Shown here piece after piece: positions 56,456 through 64,000 of a stretch of DNA of 64,000 nt. The stretch spans positions 3,720,001 through 3,784,000 of the forward strand of contig CP066552.1 of the NCBI GenBank assembly GCA_016415585.1. Reading direction: 5' to 3'. Numbering within the stretch: the stretch's first letter is position 1; each line of letters opens with the position of its first letter. Both the position numbers and the translations under genes were made by a program. The DNA is from Pectobacterium carotovorum. GTDB lineage: Bacteria > Pseudomonadota > Gammaproteobacteria > Enterobacterales > Enterobacteriaceae. The notes under the pieces were generated by a model, which saw nothing but the letters and a program-made list of their open reading frames with translations, made no database searches and was not told where the DNA came from.

Positions 56456-56498
56456 GCTCCAGAATGAATTTCTATGGTATAGAAATTCATTCTGGAGC
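56456..56498. repeat. Perfect 20-bp inverted repeat upstream of the retron
   Basis: The 20-bp arm at 56456-56475 (begins GCTCCAGAATG) and its exact reverse complement at 56479-56498 are separated by GGT. No T-run follows. It lies 140 bp before the retron RNA and could be a transcription stop for incoming transcripts or a protein-binding site. Confidence 0.7.
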
Positions 56499-56640
56499 CA
56501 ACAAGCGTAGCGCGTTAGTAGCTTCATAAAGAAATTTTGGCGCAGTGTAAGTCTAGCTTCTGGTGCAACGCATCATTGGATACGTTGATTAACTGGATTC
56601 TAATTTCTCTTCCAATAACTAATTTTTAGTGTTACTTTTA

Positions 56641-56800
56641 AAACACCCTTAGTCTGGAAGTGCTTATTGCATTTCTTGCGGTTGGTGCTTAGCCGACCCG
56701 ATTATATTGTTTGGTTTCTCGTCGCAAGATCGAGCCGCGTCACGAGGATCTCATCCTCGAGCCACGTCTCGAGCTCACGCCTCGTAACCTATGTAAGGGC
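56641..56800 (+). ncRNA. Retron msr-msd RNA
   Basis: The closing a1/a2 repeats are CCCTTA (56647-56652) and TAAGGG (56794-56799), as in the Ec86 (Eco1) retron. The msr part has two hairpins (56658-56676; 56681-56699). The msd part is a long imperfect stem capped by GAGGAT-CTC-ATCCTC (56745-56759). It is directly upstream of the effector gene on the same strand. a2 overlaps the AGGG ribosome binding site of that gene. Exact ends and the branching G are estimated. Confidence 0.72.
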
Positions 56801-56808
56801 AATTATTT

Positions 56809-57744
56809 ATGTGGTTTAGGCATCCAAAATACCTTAACGCAAGAAAAGATTTCATTAAAAACTTCTCACCTAGCGAGCTGAATCAATTAAATTATTCGTT
56901 ACCTAAAATTCTTTTCATATGTGGCGGGGAAGATAAAACCTGTAAGAATAGAGGATTTCTTGAGCATTATATAAAAAGACATCATAAAGAGTATTTAACT
57001 TTCCGAGCGGAACTTGCATGGGAAGTGATTAGCTCCAATGATAAAGGTAAAAATGTTAATGCATTAGCATTAGAAGAGTGGTTAGCTGATATTTCAGATA
57101 TCGTTATTATATTAGTAGAAAGCTTTGGCACAGTAGCGGAATTAGGTGCTTTTTCTTTAAGCCCTAGCCTAAGAAAAAAATTACTTCCTATTTTGGATCG
57201 ACAATTTGAAAGGCATGCATCATTTATAAACACTGGTCCAGTAATGTGGATCAACAATGACTCAAAATTTAGCCCCACAATATATACTGATTTCAAAACT
57301 ATACTAACGTGTATACCACAAATTAATGATAGATTGAACAGACAAATTAAATCCTCTGTATCAAGAAACAACCTTCATGGTATATATAATTACTCACCTA
57401 AAGTTTTACTATTTTTCCTTTTGTTCGTCATTGCATCGCTTGGCCCTATAGGGGAAAAAGAAATATCTAACATTTCATTAGAGATAATAAAGTTACGCGA
57501 TGGAAATAAAAAAAATATCAGTTTTATGTTATCGCTTGGGATTGCTCTAGGATTATTTAAGAAAACACAAATCGATGAAAAAAATTATTACTCTTGTGTT
57601 GATTTCGATAAGTTCTTTAATCATGAGTCCACGAAAAAAATGTTAGTTAAAATCCTTCGAGGGAGAGCCAGAGCTCTTTCTGATTTAATCATGATTCCTT
57701 CATTTAAAAAAGAACTAAGTAAGGTTATGAAAAATGCTGATTGA
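56809..57744 (+). CDS. Retron effector, nucleoside deoxyribosyltransferase-like plus winged helix
   Basis: The 311-residue protein matches the NDT-type effector of type II-A (Eco1-like) retrons. An N-terminal Rossmann-like domain contains ILFICGGEDKTCKNRGF and the catalytic-Glu segment ILVESFGTVAELGAFS (about residues 105-120), and a C-terminal region predicted as a DNA-binding helical domain follows. In Eco1 this effector is held inactive by the RT-msDNA filament and is toxic when released by phage. It overlaps the RT gene by 11 bp. Confidence 0.85.
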   Translation: MWFRHPKYLNARKDFIKNFSPSELNQLNYSLPKILFICGGEDKTCKNRGFLEHYIKRHHKEYLTFRAELAWEVISSNDKGKNVNALALEEWLADISDIVIILVESFGTVAELGAFSLSPSLRKKLLPILDRQFERHASFINTGPVMWINNDSKFSPTIYTDFKTILTCIPQINDRLNRQIKSSVSRNNLHGIYNYSPKVLLFFLLFVIASLGPIGEKEISNISLEIIKLRDGNKKNISFMLSLGIALGLFKKTQIDEKNYYSCVDFDKFFNHESTKKMLVKILRGRARALSDLIMIPSFKKELSKVMKNAD

Positions 57745-58645
57745 ACATCTTTCGGAAAACTTGATATTAACAAAGCAGTTCATACTTAATCTTGCAGATA
57801 GTTCTAGCGATTGCTATAACAAATTCAGTGTTCCTAAAAAAAACGGCGGTACAAGGGTAATCTATCAACCAAATAAAGAGTTAAAGTTACTTCAAAGAGT
57901 ATTGCATGACGATTTTCTAACAAAAATGCCTGTTCACAATGCCTGTACTGCTTATCGAAATGGGTCAACAGTAAAATTAAATGCAGAATTGCATAAAGAT
58001 AATAAATATTTACTTAGATTGGATTTTGTTAATTTTTTCAAATCTATTACACACAATGACATATTCCTTTATTTACAAGAAAATAAATTATCTTCTACTT
58101 GGATAGATGACGACACGGAACTTTTTTTGAAGCTAGTTTGTTATAAAGGACGATTGACTATGGGAGCTGTAACATCTCCTATGCTTTCTAATTTAGTATG
58201 TGAAAAACTCGATAGAGCAATAGAAGGAATATGTAATCATGATGCTTTAACGTATAGCAGGTATGCAGATGACATTTACCTTTCAACGAATACCCCAAAC
58301 ATATTAAACCAAGTGCCCAAAAAAGTTATAGCTGTCTTAAGAAACTTAGAATACCCAAAAAACTTAATCATAAACACATCTAAAACCTTACATTCATCTC
58401 AAAAGAGAAGAATGTTGGTAACGGGTCTAACTATAACTAATCAAGGAAACATATCAATCGGCAGAGATAAAAAGAGAGAGATTCGTAGTTTAATACATAA
58501 ATGGGAGACGTTGCCAACCGATAAAAGAAAATATCTTCAAGGATATTTATCATACTGCGCAAGCGTTGAGCCTTTATTCATAAACTCACTTTGTGAAAAA
58601 TATAGTGCAAAAATAATTAGAAAAATTCAATCATATAAATTCTAA
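57734..58645 (+). CDS. Retron reverse transcriptase
   Basis: The 303-residue reverse transcriptase has the fingers/palm motifs LRLDFVNFFKSIT, TMGAVTSPMLSNLVC, the active site YADD (YSRYADDIYLS) and the retron-specific VTG motif (LVTGLTITNQGNISIGRDKK split: LVTGLTITNQ, GNISIGRDKK). Length and order (RNA, effector, RT) agree with Eco1. It is low in G+C compared with the core, as are the effector and RNA. Confidence 0.93.
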   Translation: MLIEHLSENLILTKQFILNLADSSSDCYNKFSVPKKNGGTRVIYQPNKELKLLQRVLHDDFLTKMPVHNACTAYRNGSTVKLNAELHKDNKYLLRLDFVNFFKSITHNDIFLYLQENKLSSTWIDDDTELFLKLVCYKGRLTMGAVTSPMLSNLVCEKLDRAIEGICNHDALTYSRYADDIYLSTNTPNILNQVPKKVIAVLRNLEYPKNLIINTSKTLHSSQKRRMLVTGLTITNQGNISIGRDKKREIRSLIHKWETLPTDKRKYLQGYLSYCASVEPLFINSLCEKYSAKIIRKIQSYKF

Positions 58646-59076
58646 AATCAATATAACTTCACTAAGAAAACATTTAAATTATATCAAATAAATTGCCGCC
58701 TCTGCTTAGAAATTACCATCAAGAAGGCAGTAGCTAGACTGAATCATAGAATATCACCTGCTAGCTATCTATGGACAAACTCCAAAGTGGCACAAGCATT
58801 TAAATTATCTTAACCAATCGGCGAAAATCAAAAAAAATATTATCAATAACTTAAATAAAATTCAATATCTGGTATTTCACTGAAACACTAACGCTCAGGC
58901 CACGCCTGTAAAATTGTATTATCTTTTGTACTACTGTTCCTGCTCATGAGGATTTATGACCATGTCTAACACACTCTAATAAAGGGTTTAATAATTTCGT
59001 TTAGGCCCACCATTAGGACCATATGGAAAATTTATCTGACTATTAGTTCATTTAAATCATTAAGATAAATAATAAA
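58646..59076. other. AT-rich stretch between retron and right att
   Basis: About 430 bp of AT-rich, apparently non-coding DNA. I see no gene, hairpin of note, or repeat until the att-like sequence at 59077. Confidence 0.5.
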
Positions 59077-59092
59077 TTCAACTCCCCCCAGC
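59077..59092 (+). other. attR-like repeat
   Basis: TTCAACTCCCCCCAGC repeats the tmRNA T-arm sequence at 51338-51353 with one mismatch. A terminator-like hairpin and a second integrase start follow on its right, repeating the order att-terminator-int found after the tmRNA. Confidence 0.65.
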
Positions 59093-59135
59093 CATTCGTA
59101 TCCGGCAAGTATCGTTTACTACCGGAAACACCATG

Positions 59136-59170
59136 AAAACCCGCATTCTCACTGAGTTTGCGGGTTTTTT
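59136..59170 (+). terminator. Terminator-like hairpin after attR
   Basis: AAAACCCGC pairs with GCGGGTTTTTT across a 15-nt loop, mirroring the tmRNA terminator, which suggests that a copy of the tmRNA downstream region was brought along by an earlier integration. Confidence 0.75.
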
Positions 59171-59212
59171 ATTGCCTGTTATCTATCGGTATACCCCGTT
59201 TACAGCCTGAAA

Positions 59213-59235
59213 TTTTAGTTATACGCTTAGTTATA
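59213..59235 (+). repeat. AGTTATA repeats before the integrase stub; distant copy at 63379-63401
   Basis: TTTTAGTTATACGCTTAGTTATA recurs at 63379-63401 with one mismatch. Further copies of the core, inverted (ATAACTAC), lie between here and the ATG at 59270. They resemble arm sites of an integrase distinct from the GGTACC set of the first element. Confidence 0.6.
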
Positions 59236-59269
59236 CCGTCCCATATAACTACAAAAGCGTATAACTACG

Positions 59270-59482
59270 ATGGCTCGTATAACTACACCACTGAGCAATA
59301 CCGAGATCAAAGCCGCCAAACCTGCCGAGAAGGAATACACGCTACAGGATGGGGATGGGGATGGGTTGTATCTGCTGGTGAAATCGAGCGGATCTAAAAT
59401 CTGGCGATTTAACTATTCTGGCTGGCTTGATGAACCGACTTTCACACCGCGTGAACCTACCCCTAGGTCGGTTCAATTCTGA
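59270..59482 (+). pseudogene. Truncated P4-type integrase
   Basis: The first ~50 codons are a clear integrase N-terminus (MARITTPLSNTEIKAAKPAE, then KEYTLQDG...LYLLVKSSGSKIWRF), parallel to the intact integrase at 51551. It contains a GAT-GGG duplication (DGDGDG) and breaks off after NYSG into unrelated sequence. The core and catalytic domains are gone. Confidence 0.85.
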
Positions 59483-59544
59483 AAATAATTATTTTACCTA
59501 TCAATCAGTTGACTGCGTGAACCGACTGAACCTACCGAACCGAC
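59432..59544. repeat. Iteron-like GAACC[G/T]AC repeats
   Basis: GAACCGAC occurs at 59432, 59519 and 59537 and inverted at 59467, with GAACCTAC at about 59453 and 59527. Six related octamers lie within ~115 bp. They resemble replication-initiator or primase binding iterons of phage satellites. Confidence 0.55.
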
Positions 59545-59671
59545 CCACTTTTGCTTATCTATAAGAATTTGCGCACACAAAAATCATGATGGGTTAAACC
59601 ATTGCCAGCAAGAAAGCACGCAAAACGACACTGAGCGGGTACGGAAAAATTCGCAGTTTAGTTCGCAATTT

Positions 59672-59710
59672 GGTACGCAGTTGTGCACATTGCTGTGCGA
59701 ACTGCGTACC
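59672..59710. repeat. Inverted repeat with 11-bp arms
   Basis: GGTACGCAGTT (59672-59682) pairs with AACTGCGTACC (59700-59710); related TTCGCA-TTT motifs precede it. The flanking 59483-59941 stretch has no convincing gene. Confidence 0.55.
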
Positions 59711-59941
59711 TCGCTGAAACCCGCGCCACGCCTCATTTTATTCAATTTGAAATCAATTTTTTGGTCGGTACACATGTATCGAAATGCTATGGTTTTTGGC
59801 GATGTCGGCACGGCGGGGAATGGTATGGGGAGCGTGCTTGAAATGGTAGATTAGGGACGGTTTCGATCTATAGCCGAGTAAAACACTGCTGGAGATCGGC
59901 TAAACTCGACGGTCTGCTATGTGCCAACAGCGGACGTTATG

Positions 59942-61150
59942 CTAATCATTGATGAGATGATTCGGTTGGAGCGTACGCTTAGCCAGTTTCTTTTTCAGAA
60001 TGATAACCATGATTGGGAACCCTGATGCGGAAATTGCACATACCCCCAGCAACGTGTTCATATTTTGTGGTGCTATGGCGTGCCCAGGTAATAGAAAAGC
60101 TGACAGAAAAAATGCGACCGTTGTGATCATGTACATTATTGATGACTGCAATGAAGAGAATCCCGCTCGTTGCCTGTCATCAGGAAACTGAATGGTCAGC
60201 GCCGAGGAGGAAACCAGACGACTGTATGATGCACCGAGAAATACAGTAATAAATAACCCCGCATGCGGATAGCCCAGAATGGGTATTAGCAAACTCACTA
60301 TAAAGACGATGGTTGACCCTGTAGCCAGAACCAAAGCAGAGAAACGGGAAGTTAACGCGCCTGTCATTTTTGTTGACAGGTATCCTGCAATGCCCCCGGC
60401 GAAAAACAGCCATGGCAGCAGGTCTTGAGAGGCGCCCAGCAGTTGGGTCATTAATGGTACCAGAACAGGAATGATCAGCATCGGGCTAAATTGTACCAGC
60501 GCATTACTGGAAGCGAACAGCAAAGTATTAACGTCGAGTGGCAGTGCGTGGGGTGTGTCGAAAGAGAGTGGATCCGGAGGGATGATGGAAACAATCAGTG
60601 GCAATGCCAACAAACACAGCGTACTGATAAACCACAAAGCGACATGCCAGCCGTAATGAGCACACAAAAATAGTATCGCGGGCATTCCGACAATGCTTAC
60701 CATCGAAAATGATGCAATGACCGTCGCCAACATTTTTCCGCGCAAGTTAGCCGGTGCGAGATTTATCAATATACTGATACCCACCCCCATTGTTGTGCCT
60801 CCTACCAGTCCTGCGCAGAATCGTAATGCAAGCAGAAGACTAAAACTGGAGGTGAATGTCGTCAAAAATGTCAGTATCCCCAGGAGTGCCATATTGACGA
60901 AGAGAAAACGTTTCTTATTGAAACGACCAATCCAGTAAAAGGCGATAATTCCCGAGAGGACTGCCCCGGAGGTGTACATGCCGGATACGTAGCCTGAGAA
61001 TGATACGGGAACGACGAAGTCTGCTGCCATAAAAGCAAAAACAGGGTTGAACATCATATATTCCAGTGCATTCGTGAACTGGATAAAAGCCATGACAACC
61101 GCTATCCGGATGAGGGCTTTATGATTAAACGTTGTTGTGACCAGTGACAT
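59942..61150 (-). CDS. MFS transporter
   Basis: The 402-residue protein has 12 predicted membrane helices, an MFS loop 2-3 region (WIGRFNKKRFLFVN) and GLVGGTTMGVG in TM5, the style of drug- or sugar-efflux DHA1 transporters. The substrate is unknown. It is divergent from a LysR-type regulator 104 bp away, the usual arrangement for an inducible transporter. Its position inside the integrative region marks it as accessory. Confidence 0.87.
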   Translation of the reverse strand: MSLVTTTFNHKALIRIAVVMAFIQFTNALEYMMFNPVFAFMAADFVVPVSFSGYVSGMYTSGAVLSGIIAFYWIGRFNKKRFLFVNMALLGILTFLTTFTSSFSLLLALRFCAGLVGGTTMGVGISILINLAPANLRGKMLATVIASFSMVSIVGMPAILFLCAHYGWHVALWFISTLCLLALPLIVSIIPPDPLSFDTPHALPLDVNTLLFASSNALVQFSPMLIIPVLVPLMTQLLGASQDLLPWLFFAGGIAGYLSTKMTGALTSRFSALVLATGSTIVFIVSLLIPILGYPHAGLFITVFLGASYSRLVSSSALTIQFPDDRQRAGFSSLQSSIMYMITTVAFFLSAFLLPGHAIAPQNMNTLLGVCAISASGFPIMVIILKKKLAKRTLQPNHLIND

Positions 61151-61253
61151 AGCAAGCGACCTGTGGATGAAAGATATCTGAGTTTAACTGCTATCAATTC
61201 GGTTCATTAGATGGTAAAACTGACACTTATTGTTATCATTTATGGGATAGTTT

Positions 61254-62171
61254 ATGCGGCCAGCTCTTGATTTTAATACCCTGAAAGTTTTCATTGCGGT
61301 GGTTGAAAGAGACAGTTTTGTTGGGGCATCGAAAATCCTTGAAATGCCGACATCAAACGTGAGTCGTTGTATTTCTCAGTTAGAAGACAGACTGAATCTT
61401 CAGCTTATTGAGCGCAACACCCGACATATGAAACTCACCCAGGCGGGACACCTGCTCTATACCCGGGCGAAGCCATTACTGGAAGCGCTTGAGCAGACTG
61501 AAACAGAATTAACGTTGCGGCAAATGCAGCTCAAGGGGCCACTACGTATCTGTATTCCCAATGAAATAGGTCCTGCACTGCTGGGTTCTGTGGTTGCCGA
61601 TTTTGCCTGCCAGCACCCGGATCTGGAAATTAGCTGTGTCACAAATTTGTCTGGTTTTGAATCCCTGCGAGACGATCTGGATTTAGCTATCATTGTGAGC
61701 CGTGGCCAACTGGATGACAGTGATTACATAGCCCGTCATCTGGTGACAATCCCTTGCACTATCGTTGCAGCCCCCTCCATCATTCAGCGTTATGGCATCC
61801 CTTCTCATATACAGCAATTTGAAGAATTACCCTGTATTACCACGGTAAATGCACTTAAAGGTGCTCCCTGGCAGTTTATGAATAAAAAGGGGGGATTCGA
61901 GACGATTAAGGTTAAAGGCCATTACAGGGTAAACAGCGGAGAGATGGCAGGACGCGCGGCGGTAGCGGGTGTTGGTTTCGCCATTCTTTCGAAACAGGCC
62001 TGCCAACCCTACATCGACGATGGACGGCTGATCGAGATTAAGTTTGAACAACCGCCAGCCCCACTTCAATTGTTCGCACTTTATTCTGACAGGCGTTATT
62101 TGCCAGCTAAAACGCGAGCACTCATTGATTACATACAGCAGAATTTGAGCAATACATCCTTAGCAACCTAA
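61254..62171 (+). CDS. LysR-family transcriptional regulator
   Basis: The 305-residue protein has an N-terminal winged HTH (LKVFIAVVERDSFVGASKIL, TSNVSRCISQLEDRL, LIERNTRHMKLTQAG) and a periplasmic-binding-protein-like effector domain (from about residue 90). It probably regulates the divergent MFS gene; a LysR-type T-N11-A site was not read with confidence in the 104-bp spacer. Confidence 0.93.
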   Translation: MRPALDFNTLKVFIAVVERDSFVGASKILEMPTSNVSRCISQLEDRLNLQLIERNTRHMKLTQAGHLLYTRAKPLLEALEQTETELTLRQMQLKGPLRICIPNEIGPALLGSVVADFACQHPDLEISCVTNLSGFESLRDDLDLAIIVSRGQLDDSDYIARHLVTIPCTIVAAPSIIQRYGIPSHIQQFEELPCITTVNALKGAPWQFMNKKGGFETIKVKGHYRVNSGEMAGRAAVAGVGFAILSKQACQPYIDDGRLIEIKFEQPPAPLQLFALYSDRRYLPAKTRALIDYIQQNLSNTSLAT

Positions 62172-62342
62172 GGCTACATTAAACAGCCACAGAGAGTCCT
62201 GGTGTTACACTAGTCTCTAAATGCACAATGTCTGCTACTCACTCTTAACAGACGATCAGCGATTAACTCACACCAGCACAGAGAACGACATTCCAGCTAC
62301 CACTGAGTAGCCACTTGCCTCTCTCTTCCCACCCCACTACAA

Positions 62343-62359
62343 TGTATACAAAACATACA
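62343..62359. promoter_or_regulatory. Operator-like palindrome of the toxin-antitoxin module
   Basis: TGTAT-ACAAAAC-ATACA lies 19 bp before the antitoxin ATG, overlapping the likely promoter. Ribbon-helix-helix antitoxins usually autorepress through such sites. Confidence 0.6.
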
Positions 62360-62377
62360 ACGTAGTGAGGTGAGAAT

Positions 62378-62623
62378 ATGGGCGTCATGTCCGTTCGCTT
62401 AAATGATGAAACAACCGCGCAACTTGATGCGCTGGCTAAAGCTACAGGGCGTACCCGCTCTTTTCTGGCTGGACAAGCCATTGAAGATTATCTTGCGCGG
62501 GAAGCCTGGCAGATAGCAGAGATTGAGCAGGCCATTAAAGAAGCCGATGCGGGCGATTTTGTCTCATCAGATGAGATAAACAATCTATTTAAAAAGCTAG
62601 GAACGGCAAGACATGGAAATTAA
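62378..62623 (+). CDS. Ribbon-helix-helix antitoxin (ParD/RelB type)
   Basis: The 81-residue protein has an N-terminal RHH strand-helix-helix (MSVRLNDETTAQLDALAKAT, GRTRSFLAGQAIEDYL) and an acidic C-terminal tail that should wrap the toxin. GAGGTGAG precedes the ATG. The toxin gene overlaps its end by 11 bp. Confidence 0.9.
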   Translation: MGVMSVRLNDETTAQLDALAKATGRTRSFLAGQAIEDYLAREAWQIAEIEQAIKEADAGDFVSSDEINNLFKKLGTARHGN

Positions 62624-62897
62624 ATGGCTGCGTAAAGCTGCGGCCAATTTAGAAGCCGAATACCTCTATATCGCGCAAGACGATCCACAGGCTGCCAGCC
62701 AGTTCGTAGATGAAGTCCAAAGATTAACGGAATTACTACCGCAACAGCCAGCAATAGGAAGGCCAGGCCGTGTGCCAGGAACGCGTGAGCTGGTGTTAAC
62801 GCATTATCCCTACATCATCCCCTACCGTGTGAAAGATAATATGTTCCAGATTCTGCGCGTCTTTCATACGCACAGACGTTTACCATCAAAATGGTGA
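62613..62897 (+). CDS. ParE/RelE-family toxin
   Basis: The 94-residue RelE/ParE-fold protein contains WLRKAAANLEAEYLYIAQD, the PxxGRPGRVPGTRELV motif and LRVFHTHRRLP at the C-terminus. The GTRELVL and YIIPYRV strands are typical of the ParE/YafQ-like branch, which targets gyrase or mRNA. It is co-translated with the upstream antitoxin. Confidence 0.9.
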   Translation: MEIKWLRKAAANLEAEYLYIAQDDPQAASQFVDEVQRLTELLPQQPAIGRPGRVPGTRELVLTHYPYIIPYRVKDNMFQILRVFHTHRRLPSKW

Positions 62898-62955
62898 ATA
62901 ACCACTTTCATGAATTTTAACGAACGCACATCCACCGGCTGACAGCTACACAACG

Positions 62956-63315
62956 ATGAAAGACGACAAAAAACATAGCCAACAATCAAGATCGTCCGGC
63001 TGGGGCGGGAAACGTACTGGTGCGGGCGCTCCCGTTGGTAACACCAATGCGGTGAAACATGGGGAACACAGCCGCCAGGCATTCTTTCCTTTGGCTGGTG
63101 ATAATGGGCGATTCACGCAGTTGCAATTGCTACGAGTAAGAAACCTACTACTTGCTGAACGTGTAGGCGAGTTGATGCACAGATCTCTTTCTTTGGGTAC
63201 AACCGAGTGGCGCGAGTTTATGTTGCTAGATGGGATTCTATGGCAACACACCCGAAAAATGATGGTGTTGGAGCGTCGTAAAGCAAAATTAAATTTACAT
63301 CGCACCCAGCACTAA
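62956..63315 (+). CDS. Phage-type small protein with terminase-small-subunit-like N-terminus
   Basis: The 119-residue protein contains GWGGKRTGAGAPVGNTNAVKH, split as GWGGKRTGAG then APVGNTNAVKHG, a motif of phage terminase-small-subunit-associated and related DNA-binding proteins (GAPxGNxNAxKHG). The C-terminal part is helical and basic. No other packaging gene is nearby, so it is probably a cargo remnant. Confidence 0.65.
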   Translation: MKDDKKHSQQSRSSGWGGKRTGAGAPVGNTNAVKHGEHSRQAFFPLAGDNGRFTQLQLLRVRNLLLAERVGELMHRSLSLGTTEWREFMLLDGILWQHTRKMMVLERRKAKLNLHRTQH

Positions 63316-63378
63316 AAACCAGCACATCAAACGAGACTCTATCACCATACGAAGACTATTTTTTAGAGTGACTTTTTG

Positions 63379-63401
63379 TTTTAGTTATACGTTTAGTTAT
63401 A
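63379..63401 (+). repeat. Second copy of the AGTTATA integrase-arm repeat
   Basis: TTTTAGTTATACGTTTAGTTATA is identical at 22 of 23 positions to 59213-59235. It may mark the far side, or a further truncated copy, of the second element. Confidence 0.6.
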
Positions 63402-63457
63402 TGAACAAAAATAACAAAACTTTAAAATAAATTAAAACATACACTTATGGCTAAAAT

Positions 63458-63796
63458 TCAATTTCCCCCAGGGTATAACCATTTCCCTGCTTTAGCTGAC
63501 TCAATAATCATCCCGACAGTGAGCGGTTTTAACGCTTTCGATAGTGGTTTCTTTTGCCAGATTGGATACTCATATTCAAAATAATTTCTTCCATCAAAGT
63601 TTGAATGCTCAATATTAAAATGTCCGAATACATCAAGAAGGAAATCGTGAGCATCCTCTGGTAGAAACTGATAATCATCCTGTAACGTCCAGTCTTTAGT
63701 GACTTGTCTAATTCCGGATTTAAACCAATTTTTCCTAATCGGGTAACGTTCCATGAGATATTGAATAATCTCATTTTCGATATCTCTTTTGTTCAT
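63458..63796 (-). CDS. DUF1493 family protein
   Basis: From the ATG at 63796 (112 residues) the protein has the DUF1493 pattern: an early Trp/Leu-rich strand, LPEDAHDFLLDVFGHF, the NYFEYE centre, and the closing KPLTVGMIIESAKAGKWLYP. The family is small, cytoplasmic and of unknown function, and usually sits behind a small membrane protein gene. Here its ATG overlaps the upstream gene's stop by 1 bp. Confidence 0.82.
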   Translation of the reverse strand: MNKRDIENEIIQYLMERYPIRKNWFKSGIRQVTKDWTLQDDYQFLPEDAHDFLLDVFGHFNIEHSNFDGRNYFEYEYPIWQKKPLSKALKPLTVGMIIESAKAGKWLYPGGN

Positions 63797-63999
63797 CAGA
63801 AATACGTCCATTCAATGCGGTCTTCTGGCCTAGCGATCAGGTTATACTGTCGACGGGTGTCCCTTGCTACCGATTGCATTATAGCAATCAATTGGACGTA
63901 GCCTATCCATGGAATATAACGACCAGCAAAAGAGGCAATTTTATTCGTTGGAACCATCTTCAATGTCGCAAGATTTTTTCCCATAGGCGTAAGTGGCCT
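63796..63999 (-). CDS. Partner of the DUF1493 gene, 5' end beyond window
   Basis: The frame is open to the window edge and encodes ...NKIASFAGRYIPWIGYVQLIA, a membrane-helix-like stretch, then a basic tail ending EDRIEWTYF. It is the upstream member of the usual DUF1493 pair. The start codon lies outside the window or is the ATG at 63982-63984; family and function are not recognisable from this part. Confidence 0.55.
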   Translation of the reverse strand, partial: RPLTPMGKNLATLKMVPTNKIASFAGRYIPWIGYVQLIAIMQSVARDTRRQYNLIARPEDRIEWTYF

Positions 64000-64000
64000 T

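Noticed and set aside
59584..59811. 75-codon minus-strand frame
   Set aside because: It lies across an inverted repeat in a decayed region and its Cys/Ser-rich product has no family features.

Overview
The window reads as chromosome of a soft-rot enterobacterium, most likely Pectobacterium or a close relative. The evidence is the enterobacterial gene order (ypeA-hemF, maeB, talA-tkt, nudK, then grpE/nadK-recN-bamE-rnfH/ratA-smpB-ssrA), product sequences that closely track their E. coli counterparts, and plant-associated sugar catabolism. This is inference from sequence alone.

Layout. (1) 1-10.3 kb is accessory: the end of a nitroreductase, a MipA/OmpV outer-membrane protein beside a three-gene regulatory set (response regulator, MarA-type AraC protein, histidine kinase), the scar of a lost efflux locus (TetR 5' end fused head-to-head to the last ~190 codons of an RND pump), an intact RND adaptor/pump pair, and a decayed IS4-family copy. 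(2) 10.4-34.1 kb follows the E. coli ypeA-hemF-maeB-talA-tkt-nudK backbone, but with different inserts. These are yaiI/mtr plus a lipoprotein pair between hemF and maeB, a D-apionate/tetrulose catabolic cluster between maeB and talA, and a beta-glucoside PTS operon with a BglG-type antitermination leader between tkt and nudK. In the apionate cluster, ApnO and OiaC are predicted to make L-erythrulose. LerK, LerI and DerI would convert it to D-erythrose 4-phosphate, which talA and tkt, next to derI, can consume.

(3) 34.3-41.7 kb is an AT-rich, tightly overlapping eight-gene minus-strand cluster. Its first three genes match, in order and family, the Campylobacter jejuni Cj1418-Cj1417-Cj1416 glutamine kinase, gamma-glutamyl hydrolase and cytidylyltransferase that build cytidine diphosphoramidate. 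Here they are joined not to capsule genes but to an HD phosphohydrolase, two CYTH proteins, a nucleoside-kinase-like P-loop protein and a TSUP exporter. I consider this candidate P-N-bond metabolite pathway the most novel content of the window.

(4) 42.3-44 kb holds a tautomerase and a small immunity-type island including an Imm53-like protein. (5) 44-51.4 kb is conserved core: mntH, grpE, nadK, recN, bamE, rnfH, ratA, smpB and tmRNA, with readable Fur, sigma-32 and LexA sites. (6) From the tmRNA 3' end onward are stacked integrative elements. The first (about 51.34-59.09 kb, bounded by 16-bp near-identical att repeats) carries a P4-type integrase, twin XRE regulators, an Nlp/Ner regulator, an IS3-family element and an Eco1/Ec86-like retron (ncRNA, nucleoside deoxyribosyltransferase-like effector, reverse transcriptase). 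A second, decayed element starts at 59.1 kb with an integrase stub and iteron-like repeats. It is followed by an MFS/LysR pair, a ParD/ParE-type toxin-antitoxin module, a terminase-like small protein and a DUF1493 gene.
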